This document shows, piece by piece, positions 26,237 to 34,078 of a DNA stretch of 64,000 nt. Location: NCBI RefSeq assembly GCF_024462815.1, contig NZ_JANGCG010000008.1:1-64000 (forward strand), read 5' to 3'. The position numbers and the translations under genes were made by a program. The stretch's first letter is position 1. The number at the start of each line of letters is the position of its first letter. The DNA comes from Gemmiger formicilis. Its GTDB lineage: Bacteria > Bacillota > Clostridia > Oscillospirales > Ruminococcaceae. Under the pieces are notes generated by a model. It was not told the origin of the DNA and made no database searches. It was given only the letters and a program-made list of their open reading frames with translations.

Positions 26237-28480
26237 GTGAGAAAACGGTTGTTCATATTTGCGGCGGCAATCTGCTTTGCACTTTCTGCTTTTGCAACCC
26301 CTGCCTTTGCGGAGGAACCAAACCTTCCGGATGGGCCAACGATCAGCAGCGAGGCACCCGTGCAGTCTGACGGGAATTCTAACGGGAATGTGAAGGAAGA
26401 TGCGCTGCCCGGCGGTAGTGATGATGCTTTGCCCAATGAGGAAAGCCATAGCGACGAGGAGCAGGCAAATGCTGATGTTACTACCCCTGCCCCTGTTGTG
26501 GCTAAGATTGGCGATACCACGTATACGACGCTGCAAGAGGCGATTAACGCTGCATGCAAGGACACCACAAGTAGCGATGCTACCATTACACTGCAAAGCG
26601 ATTTGACGTTGACCGAGGGCCTGCGGTTTATCGGTTCGGATGATCCTAATGTCCCGTGGAAGAAAATCACGCTGAATGCCGACAACCACAGCTTAACGCT
26701 GAAGAATTTGGGCATCTATGCGACCCGCTGCGAAGTGACCATCAAGAACTGCCGCGAGTTGACTGTCAATGCGGGAACGAACCCCAGCGACGAAAATGCC
26801 AATATCTCTGCGGTATTCTTTTGCCCCGGCACACTGATTCTGGACAATTGCAAAACCGTGAACATCACGAACCTCGAGCCTAACACGAACGGCGGCAGCG
26901 GTCTGTGCATCTACAACGGCGGTGACTTGTACATTCAGAAGAATACGCACTTCACCGTCAGTGGGTTTATGAATCCGGGTCCGGCTGGTAAAGATGGATG
27001 CAGCGGCATCTATATTGATTCTGATGAAGATGTAAATGATGATTACAAAACAATCACGGGTCAAATTGTTGTCTCTGACAATTCTACTCTGACCGCTACG
27101 AATTGTTTCCACAACGGCATCACGGCCAACCCCATCAATATCTTTGTGTCTGATAACTCCACCATTGATGTAAACCACAACAACGACGGTTGGGCCGGTT
27201 ACGGTGGCCTTGGCTGTTACTATGGCACGCTAACCGTTTCTAATCATTCACTTGTGACTGCGTACAATAACACTGCATGGCAGTTCGCAGTCTTTGTTGA
27301 CGGCCTTGACATTGACGGAACCTCTAAAGTCAATGTTACCGGCAATGGCAACTCCATTTACGGCGGCACCGGCATCGCCATTAGTGGTAATGGTATTCTC
27401 CGCAGTGGTGCTGAATTGACTTCCAGTGGGAACTGGGGTCCAGGCGTCCAAGTTTATTCTGACGTGGATGACGAAGGCAATTTTTACGGCGGCGGCACTC
27501 TGACCGTGGAAAGCGGCGCAACGCTCTCTTCCTGCAAGAACTACAACTACGGTCTTGCCAACGGCTATAATCTTAACATTAAGTCCGGCGCACACGTCTA
27601 CTTAAAAGAGAACCTCGTCGGCGGCTTAGACAATTATCCCTACGCAACCACCACAGCTAATGCAGATGCCGACCTTGCCATCACTGGTAACTATGGTCGT
27701 GCCATCAAAAACGGCAATTCCGAGTCAAAGTTTTCTAGCAAGCCTGCGGCCGCTGCTAAGTTGATTCTCAATTCCGGCCTTATTACAGAAAACAACAAAA
27801 AGACCACGATGCCCTACCACGAAGGCGGGTACATTCCTGTAACTTCCCTTGAGTATGGCGGCGGCATCTACAATGAATACGGCACTGTAAGTCTCTCGCC
27901 GCTCGTCAAAGTTTACAACAACAAAGCCGTCACGGCCGGTGACGACCTTTATAATGCCAATAAAGACGGCAACACCTTCAACATCACTGCACTGGAACCC
28001 GGCGCAAAGTGGCAGGTTTTGAGCGATGACAAGAAAATCATTGACGACTGGTATCACGATGCCGAAGGCAAAGAAAACCGTTGGAAGGCAACAACCGCTA
28101 AAAATAATACCGTCACCGATCTTCCCCTGGGTGCGGCACTGAAAGCGGCACATGGTATAAATGCACCTACTCCTTCGCCGACGCCCGCAACGCCCAAGCC
28201 GGCGGAACCGACTGCCGCCCCCACAGCAGCCCCCACAGCAGCCCCCACAGCAGCCCCCACAGCAGCCCCCACAGCAGCACCCACGGCAGCGCCTACAGCA
28301 GCGCCCACAACAGCGCCCACGGCACGGCCCGCTGTGACTGCCACGCCCGCGCCCACCGCGCAGGCATCCGGTGTTATCCCCCAGACGGGTGACAGCTCTT
28401 CCCCCGCCCTGTTCAGCATTCTGACGTTGGGCAGTATCACCGCTCTCTGCGTGCTGCAAAAGCGCCGTAAATCCAAATAA
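26237..28480 (+). CDS. Cell-wall-anchored beta-helix surface protein
   Basis: 747 residues. The start is GTG 26237, with AGGAG 8 nt upstream. A signal peptide (residues 1-25, RKRLFIF then AFATPAFA) leads into a Glu/Asp-rich linker, a domain opening KIGDTTYTTLQEAINAAC, and about 450 residues of Asn/Gly-rich strand repeats (many 'LTVSNHS', 'ITGNYG'-like turns) that fit a right-handed parallel beta-helix. Then comes a PTAA tandem linker and a sorting signal: IPQTGD at about residue 714, a hydrophobic stretch and KRRKSK. A class of sortase should anchor it to peptidoglycan; none is in the window. Function is likely adhesion or glycan binding. It is alone on the plus strand and lower in GC than its neighbours, suggesting acquisition. 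Confidence 0.88.
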   Translation: MRKRLFIFAAAICFALSAFATPAFAEEPNLPDGPTISSEAPVQSDGNSNGNVKEDALPGGSDDALPNEESHSDEEQANADVTTPAPVVAKIGDTTYTTLQEAINAACKDTTSSDATITLQSDLTLTEGLRFIGSDDPNVPWKKITLNADNHSLTLKNLGIYATRCEVTIKNCRELTVNAGTNPSDENANISAVFFCPGTLILDNCKTVNITNLEPNTNGGSGLCIYNGGDLYIQKNTHFTVSGFMNPGPAGKDGCSGIYIDSDEDVNDDYKTITGQIVVSDNSTLTATNCFHNGITANPINIFVSDNSTIDVNHNNDGWAGYGGLGCYYGTLTVSNHSLVTAYNNTAWQFAVFVDGLDIDGTSKVNVTGNGNSIYGGTGIAISGNGILRSGAELTSSGNWGPGVQVYSDVDDEGNFYGGGTLTVESGATLSSCKNYNYGLANGYNLNIKSGAHVYLKENLVGGLDNYPYATTTANADADLAITGNYGRAIKNGNSESKFSSKPAAAAKLILNSGLITENNKKTTMPYHEGGYIPVTSLEYGGGIYNEYGTVSLSPLVKVYNNKAVTAGDDLYNANKDGNTFNITALEPGAKWQVLSDDKKIIDDWYHDAEGKENRWKATTAKNNTVTDLPLGAALKAAHGINAPTPSPTPATPKPAEPTAAPTAAPTAAPTAAPTAAPTAAPTAAPTAAPTTAPTARPAVTATPAPTAQASGVIPQTGDSSSPALFSILTLGSITALCVLQKRRKSK
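28208..28327 (+). repeat. 12-bp tandem repeat encoding PTAA
   Basis: Ten 12-bp units. Four are identical (CCCACAGCAGCC at 28220-28267), a fifth differs by one base, and the others are diverged. They encode eight PTAA, then PTTA and PTAR, a stalk between beta-helix and cell-wall anchor. Unit number can change without shifting the frame. Confidence 0.93.
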
Positions 28481-28493
28481 CCCAAATTAAAAC

Positions 28494-28526
28494 AAACCCC
28501 GGAGACCGTGCGTCCCCGGGGTTTTG
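28494..28526 (+). terminator. Terminator of the surface-protein gene
   Basis: AAACCCCGG (28494-28502) pairs with CCGGGGTTT (28516-28524), followed by a T-run. It starts 13 bp after the stop codon. Confidence 0.85.
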
Positions 28527-28539
28527 CAGTTTGTGGCAA

Positions 28540-28570
28540 CGTAGGGGCGGAGCAAAGCCCCGCCCCTACG
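28540..28570. repeat. GC-rich interspersed palindrome
   Basis: An 11-bp perfect inverted repeat, CGTAGGGGCGG/CCGCCCCTACG, with a 9-nt centre. The same GTAGGGGC...GCCCCTAC theme recurs at 59909-59936 and 62545-62695. It overlaps the stop codon of the spoIVFB-like gene. Confidence 0.85.
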
Positions 28571-29012
28571 TTCTCCATATGCCGTGAAGTGCCCCCGCAA
28601 TGTGCCAGCCATCCAGGCCGGGCATGGGCAGAAGGTTACTGCCGCCCACCAGCAGATTACAGCAGGCAAACCAGTAGCCGCCGTAGCTGTACCCTGCCCC
28701 GCGCATGAACAGCAGCACCGCCGCGCAGGCCAGCAGGTTGGCCAGCGGCCCGGCCGCCGCCAGAGCCAGCTCCTGCGCCGGGGGCATCGGCAGGCCGCGC
28801 AGCCGCAGGCAGATGCCGAGGGGGGAAATTTCCAGCTCCGGCCAGTGCCCCCACAAAGCGCGGTAGGCCAGCGCGTGGCCGCACTCATGCAAGGCAGCGC
28901 ACCCCAGCCCCACCCGCAGTATGCCGCTGCCGTCACAGGCCAGCAGCAGTGTCAGCCCCAGCAGGGTGAGCAGCGGCGCACGCCAGCGCAGCACCGGGCG
29001 GCTAGGACGCAT
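28566..29012 (-). CDS. SpoIVFB-like M50 membrane metalloprotease, short form
   Basis: 148 residues with three to four membrane helices. HECGH (His42, Glu43, His46) and NLLPMPGLDG (Asn126, Asp134) are the two metal-site motifs of site-2 proteases, at almost the same positions as in Bacillus SpoIVFB, which processes pro-sigma-K in the mother cell. It ends only 14 residues after the catalytic Asp, whereas SpoIVFB has about 150 more residues. The TAG stop lies in the first bases of an interspersed palindrome. It overlaps the upstream M23 gene by 11 bp, giving a spoIVFA-spoIVFB-like pair. The ATG at 29012 is used; a longer N-terminus has no support. Confidence 0.78.
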   Translation of the reverse strand: MRPSRPVLRWRAPLLTLLGLTLLLACDGSGILRVGLGCAALHECGHALAYRALWGHWPELEISPLGICLRLRGLPMPPAQELALAAAGPLANLLACAAVLLFMRGAGYSYGGYWFACCNLLVGGSNLLPMPGLDGWHIAGALHGIWRT

Positions 29013-29793
29013 CTTGCAGCGCCTGTGCCGGGTCGTACCGCAGGCCCTTGTGCAGTATCTCAAAATGCAAGTGCGGGCCGGTAGCGTTGCCGGTTTCGCC
29101 CACCGTGCCCAGAATCTGCCCCGCCGTGACCGTCTCCCCCGCCTTCACAAACAGGTACTGCATATGCGCGTAGAGTGTTTCGTCACCATCGGCGTGCAGC
29201 AGCCGCAGATAGCTGCCATAGCTTTTGTGACTGCCCGCTATGCGGACAACACCGTCCGCTGCCGCCAGCACCGGCGTACCCTCAGCAGCCGCAAGGTCAT
29301 TGCCGATGTGGAAATCCGTGCCAAGGCCGCCCATCGGGTCGGTGCGCCAGCCGTAGCCGGAGGTTTTGCGGGACGTGCTTTCCGGCAGCGGAAAACACAG
29401 CGCAAAGTCCGGCGTGTAGCTTTCCTCTTTGGCGTAGGCGGGCGGCGCAGGCTGGCTGTGGGGCCTGCGGGCGGTTTCCGGCGTAGCGGTAAAGTCCTCC
29501 CACATACTGCGCGCAGCCCAGGTCAGGTCCTCGGCGGCCTGCTCGGTGAATTTCAAAAGGCTGCGTTCCTCGCCGAGAAAGCGGGACTGCTCCGGCTGCA
29601 TAGCAGCGGCAAAGGCGCGGCGCAGTGCCGGGTAGGTGGGCAGACCCAGCACGCGCACCGCCAGCACAAAGCCGACCGCGGCCAGACTGATGAGCAGCTG
29701 TGCCCAGAGGACAAGCTCTTCCTCCGACTTTGCACGGCGGACTGGCGGCTTTGGCGACTCCTGTTCGGGCATGGGGGCAGCATTTTCCCACAT
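29002..29793 (-). CDS. M23/LytM-domain membrane protein, SpoIVFA-like
   Basis: 263 residues from ATG 29793 (GGGGAGGTG 7 nt upstream). An acidic/proline N-terminus, one membrane helix (residues 29-47), a linker, and a C-terminal LytM domain with FHIGNDLAAAEGTPVLA and the closing GPHLHFEIL. The H-D and HxH zinc ligands are kept. B. subtilis SpoIVFA is 264 residues with the same topology and controls SpoIVFB. The overlap with the M50 gene supports that role over a cell-wall hydrolase, but the intact zinc ligands leave endopeptidase activity open. Confidence 0.8.
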   Translation of the reverse strand: MWENAAPMPEQESPKPPVRRAKSEEELVLWAQLLISLAAVGFVLAVRVLGLPTYPALRRAFAAAMQPEQSRFLGEERSLLKFTEQAAEDLTWAARSMWEDFTATPETARRPHSQPAPPAYAKEESYTPDFALCFPLPESTSRKTSGYGWRTDPMGGLGTDFHIGNDLAAAEGTPVLAAADGVVRIAGSHKSYGSYLRLLHADGDETLYAHMQYLFVKAGETVTAGQILGTVGETGNATGPHLHFEILHKGLRYDPAQALQDAS

Positions 29794-29884
29794 AGCGTAC
29801 ACCTCCCCTGTTTTTACAACGGTATGCGGAAGGTGCAAAAAATATCCGCCCCGAAGGGCGGATGTGGTATAGGTTGGGGCAGAT

Positions 29885-29968
29885 TGACCGGGAACAAGTG
29901 CCTGCGTGAGGTTGGCCCTCATCAGTCACCTTCGGTGACAGCTTCCCCCGCAGGGGAAAGCATTTACG
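29885..29968 (+). repeat. REP-like interspersed element
   Basis: Two short stem-loops in tandem, GTCACC-TTC-GGTGAC (29932-29941 region) and CTTCCCC-CGCA-GGGGAA, between convergent-free gene ends. The arrangement resembles short repeats scattered in gut Clostridia genomes. Confidence 0.5.
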
Positions 29969-30344
29969 CGCCCAGCGTCTGGCGGAGCATATCCAGGCGC
30001 TCCTCCAGCAGCTTGGCGGGCTTGGCAAAAAGGCCGAGACCGTTCACGTCCAGCGTGCACTCCACGCTGGTGGAATCGCCGCCGCCCAGCAGCAGCGCCG
30101 TGAAGCTGCCACTGATTTTTCCCTTCTGGAAATTGCAGCTCAGGCAACGGGGCTTCTCCTTGCGGGTAAAGACGATCCGCGTCTCGCTGCCGTCGGTGTT
30201 TTTCTCGGTTGCGCTCATGCCGTCATCGCTTTCCTCATAGCCGCTGACGTCCTTGCGCCAGTTGTTCAGCGTCGGCTTGGTCAGGTACAGCCAGACCTTG
30301 TTGGGGTCACAGCTATAATTTGCAGTCACTACACAGCTTTTCAT
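29964..30344 (-). CDS. SRPBCC/START-like domain protein
   Basis: 126 residues. The pattern YSCDPNKVWLYLTKPTLNNW followed by beta-strands (ETRIVFTRKEK, CLSCNFQKGKISGSFTALL, TSVECTLDV) and a long C-terminal helix (KLLEERLDMLRQTLGA) fits a small SRPBCC (polyketide-cyclase/START-like) fold, which binds hydrophobic ligands. No ligand can be named. It starts 14 bp before the ppk stop on the same strand and may be translated from the ppk message. AAGGAG lies upstream of the ATG. Confidence 0.6.
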   Translation of the reverse strand: MKSCVVTANYSCDPNKVWLYLTKPTLNNWRKDVSGYEESDDGMSATEKNTDGSETRIVFTRKEKPRCLSCNFQKGKISGSFTALLLGGGDSTSVECTLDVNGLGLFAKPAKLLEERLDMLRQTLGA

Positions 30345-30358
30345 GGTTTGGGTTCTCC

Positions 30359-32566
30359 TTACTTTTTTCCACGGCCAAACAGGTTCTGCAGCAGGCTTGT
30401 GCGCTTGGGGCGCAGCGCCGTGCGCGGATGGACCACCGGCTTTGCGGCGGCCCTTACAGCGGCCGATTTGGTTTTTTGCTCCTGCTTCGGCTTCTCCGGC
30501 TCACTCTCAAAGCCGTTCTGGAAGTAGCCGAACATTGCCATCTGGCTGTCCACCGGGGGCTGTCCCTCGGCGGGGTGCACCTTGGTGTAGCTGCCGTCCG
30601 GCTGCATCTCGCGGGCGTTTACGGTGTCCCGCAGCTGCAAGTCCAGAATCCCGCGCAGCTTTCTGGCAATGGCGGGGTCGTCCACACGGACGCCCACCTC
30701 CACACGGCGCTCGGTGTTGCGAGTCAGGAAGTCGCCGGAGGCAATGTAGATGCGCATATTCTCCCCGCTGCCGAAGCAGTAAATGCGGGAGTGCTCCAGG
30801 TACCGCCCCACCAGACTGCGGATATGGACATTCTCGGTGCGGCCCGGCACACCGGCCCGCACGCAGCAGATGCCGCGCACAATCATATCCACGCGCACGC
30901 CCGCGCAGCTGGCCTCACTGATTTTATTGATAATCTGCGGGTCATTGATGGAGTTGTTTTTCAGGATGATGGACGCGGGCTTGCCCTGCATGGCCAGTGC
31001 GATCTGGCGGTCCATTTCCTCGAGCAATACGCTCTTGAAGCGCAGTGGCGCGACCAGCATGGTGTCTGCCTCGCTGGTCAGGCGCTGCAGGGCCATATTG
31101 TTGAATACCGCGCTGGCCTCCTCGCCGATTTCCTGCCGGGTCGTAATGAAGGACAGGTCGGTGTAGAGTTCGCTGGTCTTTTCATTATAGTTGCCGGTGC
31201 CAATCTGCGTCAAGTATTTGTACTGGCCGTTGACACGGCTGGTGATAAGCGTCAGCTTGGAGTGCACCTTGTAATCGTCAAAGCCGTAGAACACCGTGCA
31301 ACCCGCGTCCTCCAGCTGCTTGGACCAGTCGATGTTGTTCTGCTCGTCAAAGCGGGCGCGCAGCTCGACCATTGCCACAACCTCCTTGCCGTTCTCAGCG
31401 GCGGCAATCAGGGCGTTGACAATCTGGGAATCGCTGGCCATACGGTAGAGGGTCATCTTGATGGAGACAACATCCGGGTCTGCGCCCGCCCGCAGCAACA
31501 TCTTGATGAAGGGGCGGATGCTCTGGTACGGATAGGCCAGCAGCACATCGTGTCGGCGCACCTCGGTGTACAGGTCATAGCCCACCGGGGCCTGCATCGG
31601 CTTGGCCGGCGGATAGAACAGGTTTGCGTGGCCGCCGTCGCCGGAGATGCGCCCGGCCAACTTGAACAGAGCGCCGGAATCCAGCGGTGAGGTCTGGGCA
31701 TAGCAGCGGTCTGCCGGAACCTCCAGCTTGTCCCGCAGGAACTTCACGATTTCCTGATGGGCCTCTGGCCAGAATTGCAGCCGCACCGCCGCCAGCTTAC
31801 GGCGCTTTTTCAGCAGCTCGCTCATCACATCGCGGAAGTCCACATCGTGGTCCATCATGCCCTCGTCCACCGTAATGTCGGCGTTGCGGGTCACGCGGAA
31901 CAGGCACTGCTTCTGCACGGTGCTGGCACTGAAAATCGACGCTGCGTAGTGGGCGATCAGCTCCTCCACAAACGCAAAGCAGGTCATCTCGCCGTCCTTG
32001 ACGAAGAGCACGCGCTCAAACTGGCTGCTGACCGGCACAATGCCGTAGCTGACGCCCTCATTCTTGCTGCGCAGCTGGGCGATGTAATAAATATCCTTGT
32101 TGCTCAGGAAGGGAAACGGATGGCGGGAATCGACAATCTGCGGGCTGAGCAGCGGCAAAACCTCCCGCTGGAAGTAGGTTTTCCAGAAATGCTCCTGCTG
32201 CTTGCTGAGCTTGGCAAAGTCTACCTTCTTATACCCCTCCTGCGCCAGAGCGGCAACCAGATGCTGGAAGTATTTATCGCACTTTGCCTGCAGCTCGGCC
32301 ACACGCGGCGTGATGGCGGCAATCTGCTCTGCTGCGGTCATATGGGTGACGTTGTCGGTCTTGTTGGCCTTCAGCAGCGTCTGGTCATAGAGCGAGCCCA
32401 CACGCACCATAAAGAACTCGTCCATATTGCTGCCGAAGATGGCCGCGAACTTGACGCGCTCCACCAGCGGCACGGACTTTTCCTTGGCCAGCGCCAGCAC
32501 ACGGCTGTCAAAATCGAGCCAGCTCAGTTCACGGTTGATGAAGATGCTTTCCGGCTTTTTTTCCAA
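30359..32566 (-). CDS. ppk1: Polyphosphate kinase 1
   Basis: 735 residues, starting at TTG 32566 with AGGAGGAG 6-8 nt upstream. The family opening INRELSWLDFDSRVL and FGSNMDEFFMVRVG are clear, as are the catalytic-histidine region YKVHSKLTLI and the phospholipase-D-like segment ASGDFLTRNTERRVEVGV. It makes polyphosphate from ATP and works as a tetramer at the membrane. The C-terminal 60 residues are Lys/Pro-rich and look disordered, longer than in E. coli. No ppx was seen nearby. Confidence 0.95.
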   Translation of the reverse strand: MEKKPESIFINRELSWLDFDSRVLALAKEKSVPLVERVKFAAIFGSNMDEFFMVRVGSLYDQTLLKANKTDNVTHMTAAEQIAAITPRVAELQAKCDKYFQHLVAALAQEGYKKVDFAKLSKQQEHFWKTYFQREVLPLLSPQIVDSRHPFPFLSNKDIYYIAQLRSKNEGVSYGIVPVSSQFERVLFVKDGEMTCFAFVEELIAHYAASIFSASTVQKQCLFRVTRNADITVDEGMMDHDVDFRDVMSELLKKRRKLAAVRLQFWPEAHQEIVKFLRDKLEVPADRCYAQTSPLDSGALFKLAGRISGDGGHANLFYPPAKPMQAPVGYDLYTEVRRHDVLLAYPYQSIRPFIKMLLRAGADPDVVSIKMTLYRMASDSQIVNALIAAAENGKEVVAMVELRARFDEQNNIDWSKQLEDAGCTVFYGFDDYKVHSKLTLITSRVNGQYKYLTQIGTGNYNEKTSELYTDLSFITTRQEIGEEASAVFNNMALQRLTSEADTMLVAPLRFKSVLLEEMDRQIALAMQGKPASIILKNNSINDPQIINKISEASCAGVRVDMIVRGICCVRAGVPGRTENVHIRSLVGRYLEHSRIYCFGSGENMRIYIASGDFLTRNTERRVEVGVRVDDPAIARKLRGILDLQLRDTVNAREMQPDGSYTKVHPAEGQPPVDSQMAMFGYFQNGFESEPEKPKQEQKTKSAAVRAAAKPVVHPRTALRPKRTSLLQNLFGRGKK

Positions 32567-32581
32567 GTGGATCTCCTCCTA

Positions 32582-32935
32582 TTATTTTGCGGCGGCCAGC
32601 CCCGCCCAGCTTTCCGTCATACGCAGGGAAATGCCCTTGACCGCGGCGGCGTCCGCCAAGGCGGCAAACGGGCCGTTTTCCTCGCGGTAGCGCACAAGCG
32701 CGGCGGCCTTCTCCGGGCCAAGGCCCGGCAGGGCGGTCAGCTCCTCTGCGGTGGCGGTGTTGATGTCGATGATGGTTGGCGCGGGCGTTGCTGTTGGCTG
32801 TGCGACCGCCGCCGGGACATAGGCAGCTGCAGGGCGCTGCCACTGCCATACAGGGGCTATCAGAAACAGTGCACCCACCGCGATGAGCACCGCCGCCAGC
32901 GCGGTCAGTGCCAGAAGCCTGCGTGTGGTCTGCAT
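32582..32935 (-). CDS. ComEA-like helix-hairpin-helix protein
   Basis: 117 residues from ATG 32935. A membrane anchor (residues 6-27), an Ala/Pro-rich spacer and a C-terminal double HhH domain: IDINTATAEELTALPGLGPEKAAALVRYREENGPF. ComEA binds incoming DNA at the membrane during natural transformation. It lies alone, 15 bp upstream of ppk1, without comEC, so a competence role is only inferred from the family. Confidence 0.85.
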   Translation of the reverse strand: MQTTRRLLALTALAAVLIAVGALFLIAPVWQWQRPAAAYVPAAVAQPTATPAPTIIDINTATAEELTALPGLGPEKAAALVRYREENGPFAALADAAAVKGISLRMTESWAGLAAAK

Positions 32936-33038
32936 AGAAATCCCCCATCCTCCCTGTCGAATCTTAATTATAGCATATTGTTCTAAAAAAAGCATCTTAT
33001 TTTGCAGAATTTTACGCAAACTATACGATTATTCTTCT

Positions 33039-33296
33039 TCAGCGGCGGCGCTTTGTGCCGGGCATGGGCTCGGCGTCCACCATAATGACGTCTGTGCCCA
33101 CGTGGCGCACGCTCTCCCACGGAAGAATCAGGTCCTCTTCACACCCGAGAAGGCCGAAGCAGTGCGCCCGCCCGCGCAGAATGACCGACTGCAGACGCCC
33201 GCCGTTCTCGTCAAAGGCCAGATCGTCAATGCGGCCGAGATTCTCCCCTGTTTGCAGCTGAATGACGTCCTTCTCACTTAAGTCGCGCAGCGTCAT
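33039..33296 (-). CDS. PRC-barrel protein of the YlmC/YmxH family
   Basis: 85 residues from ATG 33296 (GAGGGGGT upstream). MTLRDLSEKDVIQLQTGENLGRIDDLAFD and ESVRHVGTDVIMVD are typical of YlmC/YmxH proteins, small PRC-barrel proteins found almost only in spore-forming Firmicutes and often beside sigG. Their molecular role is not established. It ends in a basic KRRR tail. Confidence 0.85.
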   Translation of the reverse strand: MTLRDLSEKDVIQLQTGENLGRIDDLAFDENGGRLQSVILRGRAHCFGLLGCEEDLILPWESVRHVGTDVIMVDAEPMPGTKRRR

Positions 33297-33340
33297 CTGC
33301 AGACCCCCTCTCTTTTGCATCCTATGCAGCAAAAAAGGAA

Positions 33341-33369
33341 TTGTTTCCTGCCGGGAATCCGTGTATAAT
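33341..33369 (+). promoter_or_regulatory. Promoter of the HAD hydrolase gene
   Basis: TTGTTT, 17-bp spacer, TATAAT, 37 bp before the start codon. Confidence 0.8.
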
Positions 33370-33405
33370 AGGAAAAGAGAAACCCGCACCCTTACGGAGG
33401 CTTGT

Positions 33406-34017
33406 ATGTATAAGAATATTATCTTTGATTTCGGCGGCGTTGTTGTGGACTTTGCGCCGAAGGATTTTCTGATGAACCATTTTATGAACCGTCTGGCCGA
33501 GGAGGAGACCTATGCCCTCGTTTTCGGCAGTCAGGAATGGCAGGACCTTGACCGCGGCACCATCAGCCGTGAGGAGGCCAACCGCAGTATGCTGGAAAAT
33601 GCCGCCCGCGCCAACCGCGTGTTTGAGGTACAGACCTGCATTGAGGAGTGGGCCGGGATGCTGCGCACCAAAAAGGACACCGTGCAGATTATGCGCAAGC
33701 TGAAGGCCGCAGGCTACCGGCTGTACTATCTGACGAACATTCCCGCCGACATTATGGACGAGCTGCGCCAGCGGGAGTGGTTCTCGCTGTTTGACGGCGG
33801 CATTGCCTCCTGCGATGTGCACCTGTGCAAGCCCGAGCCGGAGATTTTCACCACCCTGATGCAGACCTTCCGTCTTGCCTACGATGAAACCATCTTCATT
33901 GATGACAACAAGGCAAACGCGCAGGCCGCCTACAATCTGGGCATCACCGGCATCCTGTACAAGAACCCGAAATCCTTTGCTCGCGCCCTGGCCGCGTGCG
34001 GCATTGAGGTTGTATAA
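33406..34017 (+). CDS. HAD-family hydrolase
   Basis: 203 residues from ATG 33406 (GGAGG 6 nt upstream). HAD motif I is degenerate at the second Asp: NIIFDFGGVVVDF has Asp9 then Gly where DxD is usual, as in the HAD-IA/epoxide-hydrolase-like subgroup; motif II is YLTNIP, motif III has KPEPEIF, and motif IV is IFIDDNKANAQAA. It is likely a small-molecule phosphatase or dehalogenase-like enzyme with unknown substrate. It has its own promoter and terminator and is a single-gene unit. Confidence 0.88.
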   Translation: MYKNIIFDFGGVVVDFAPKDFLMNHFMNRLAEEETYALVFGSQEWQDLDRGTISREEANRSMLENAARANRVFEVQTCIEEWAGMLRTKKDTVQIMRKLKAAGYRLYYLTNIPADIMDELRQREWFSLFDGGIASCDVHLCKPEPEIFTTLMQTFRLAYDETIFIDDNKANAQAAYNLGITGILYKNPKSFARALAACGIEVV

Positions 34018-34026
34018 GCACTGAAC

Positions 34027-34064
34027 CAAGCCCCGGCAGTCATACTGCCGGGGCTTGATTTTTT
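34027..34064 (+). terminator. Terminator between the HAD gene and sigG
   Basis: A 13-bp stem (34027-34039 with 34045-34057) followed by TTTTTT on the plus strand. sigG converges on it from the other side. Confidence 0.9.
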
Positions 34065-34078
34065 GCGGCACTCTGCCC

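Noticed and set aside
28208..28327. Possible CRISPR or regulatory repeat array
   Set aside because: The 12-bp units are contiguous, have no spacers and are in frame in a surface protein; a coding tandem repeat explains them.
28487..28936. Minus-strand 149-codon frame overlapping the M50 gene
   Set aside because: The other frame carries the HExxH and NxxPxxxLDG metal-site motifs; this one has none.
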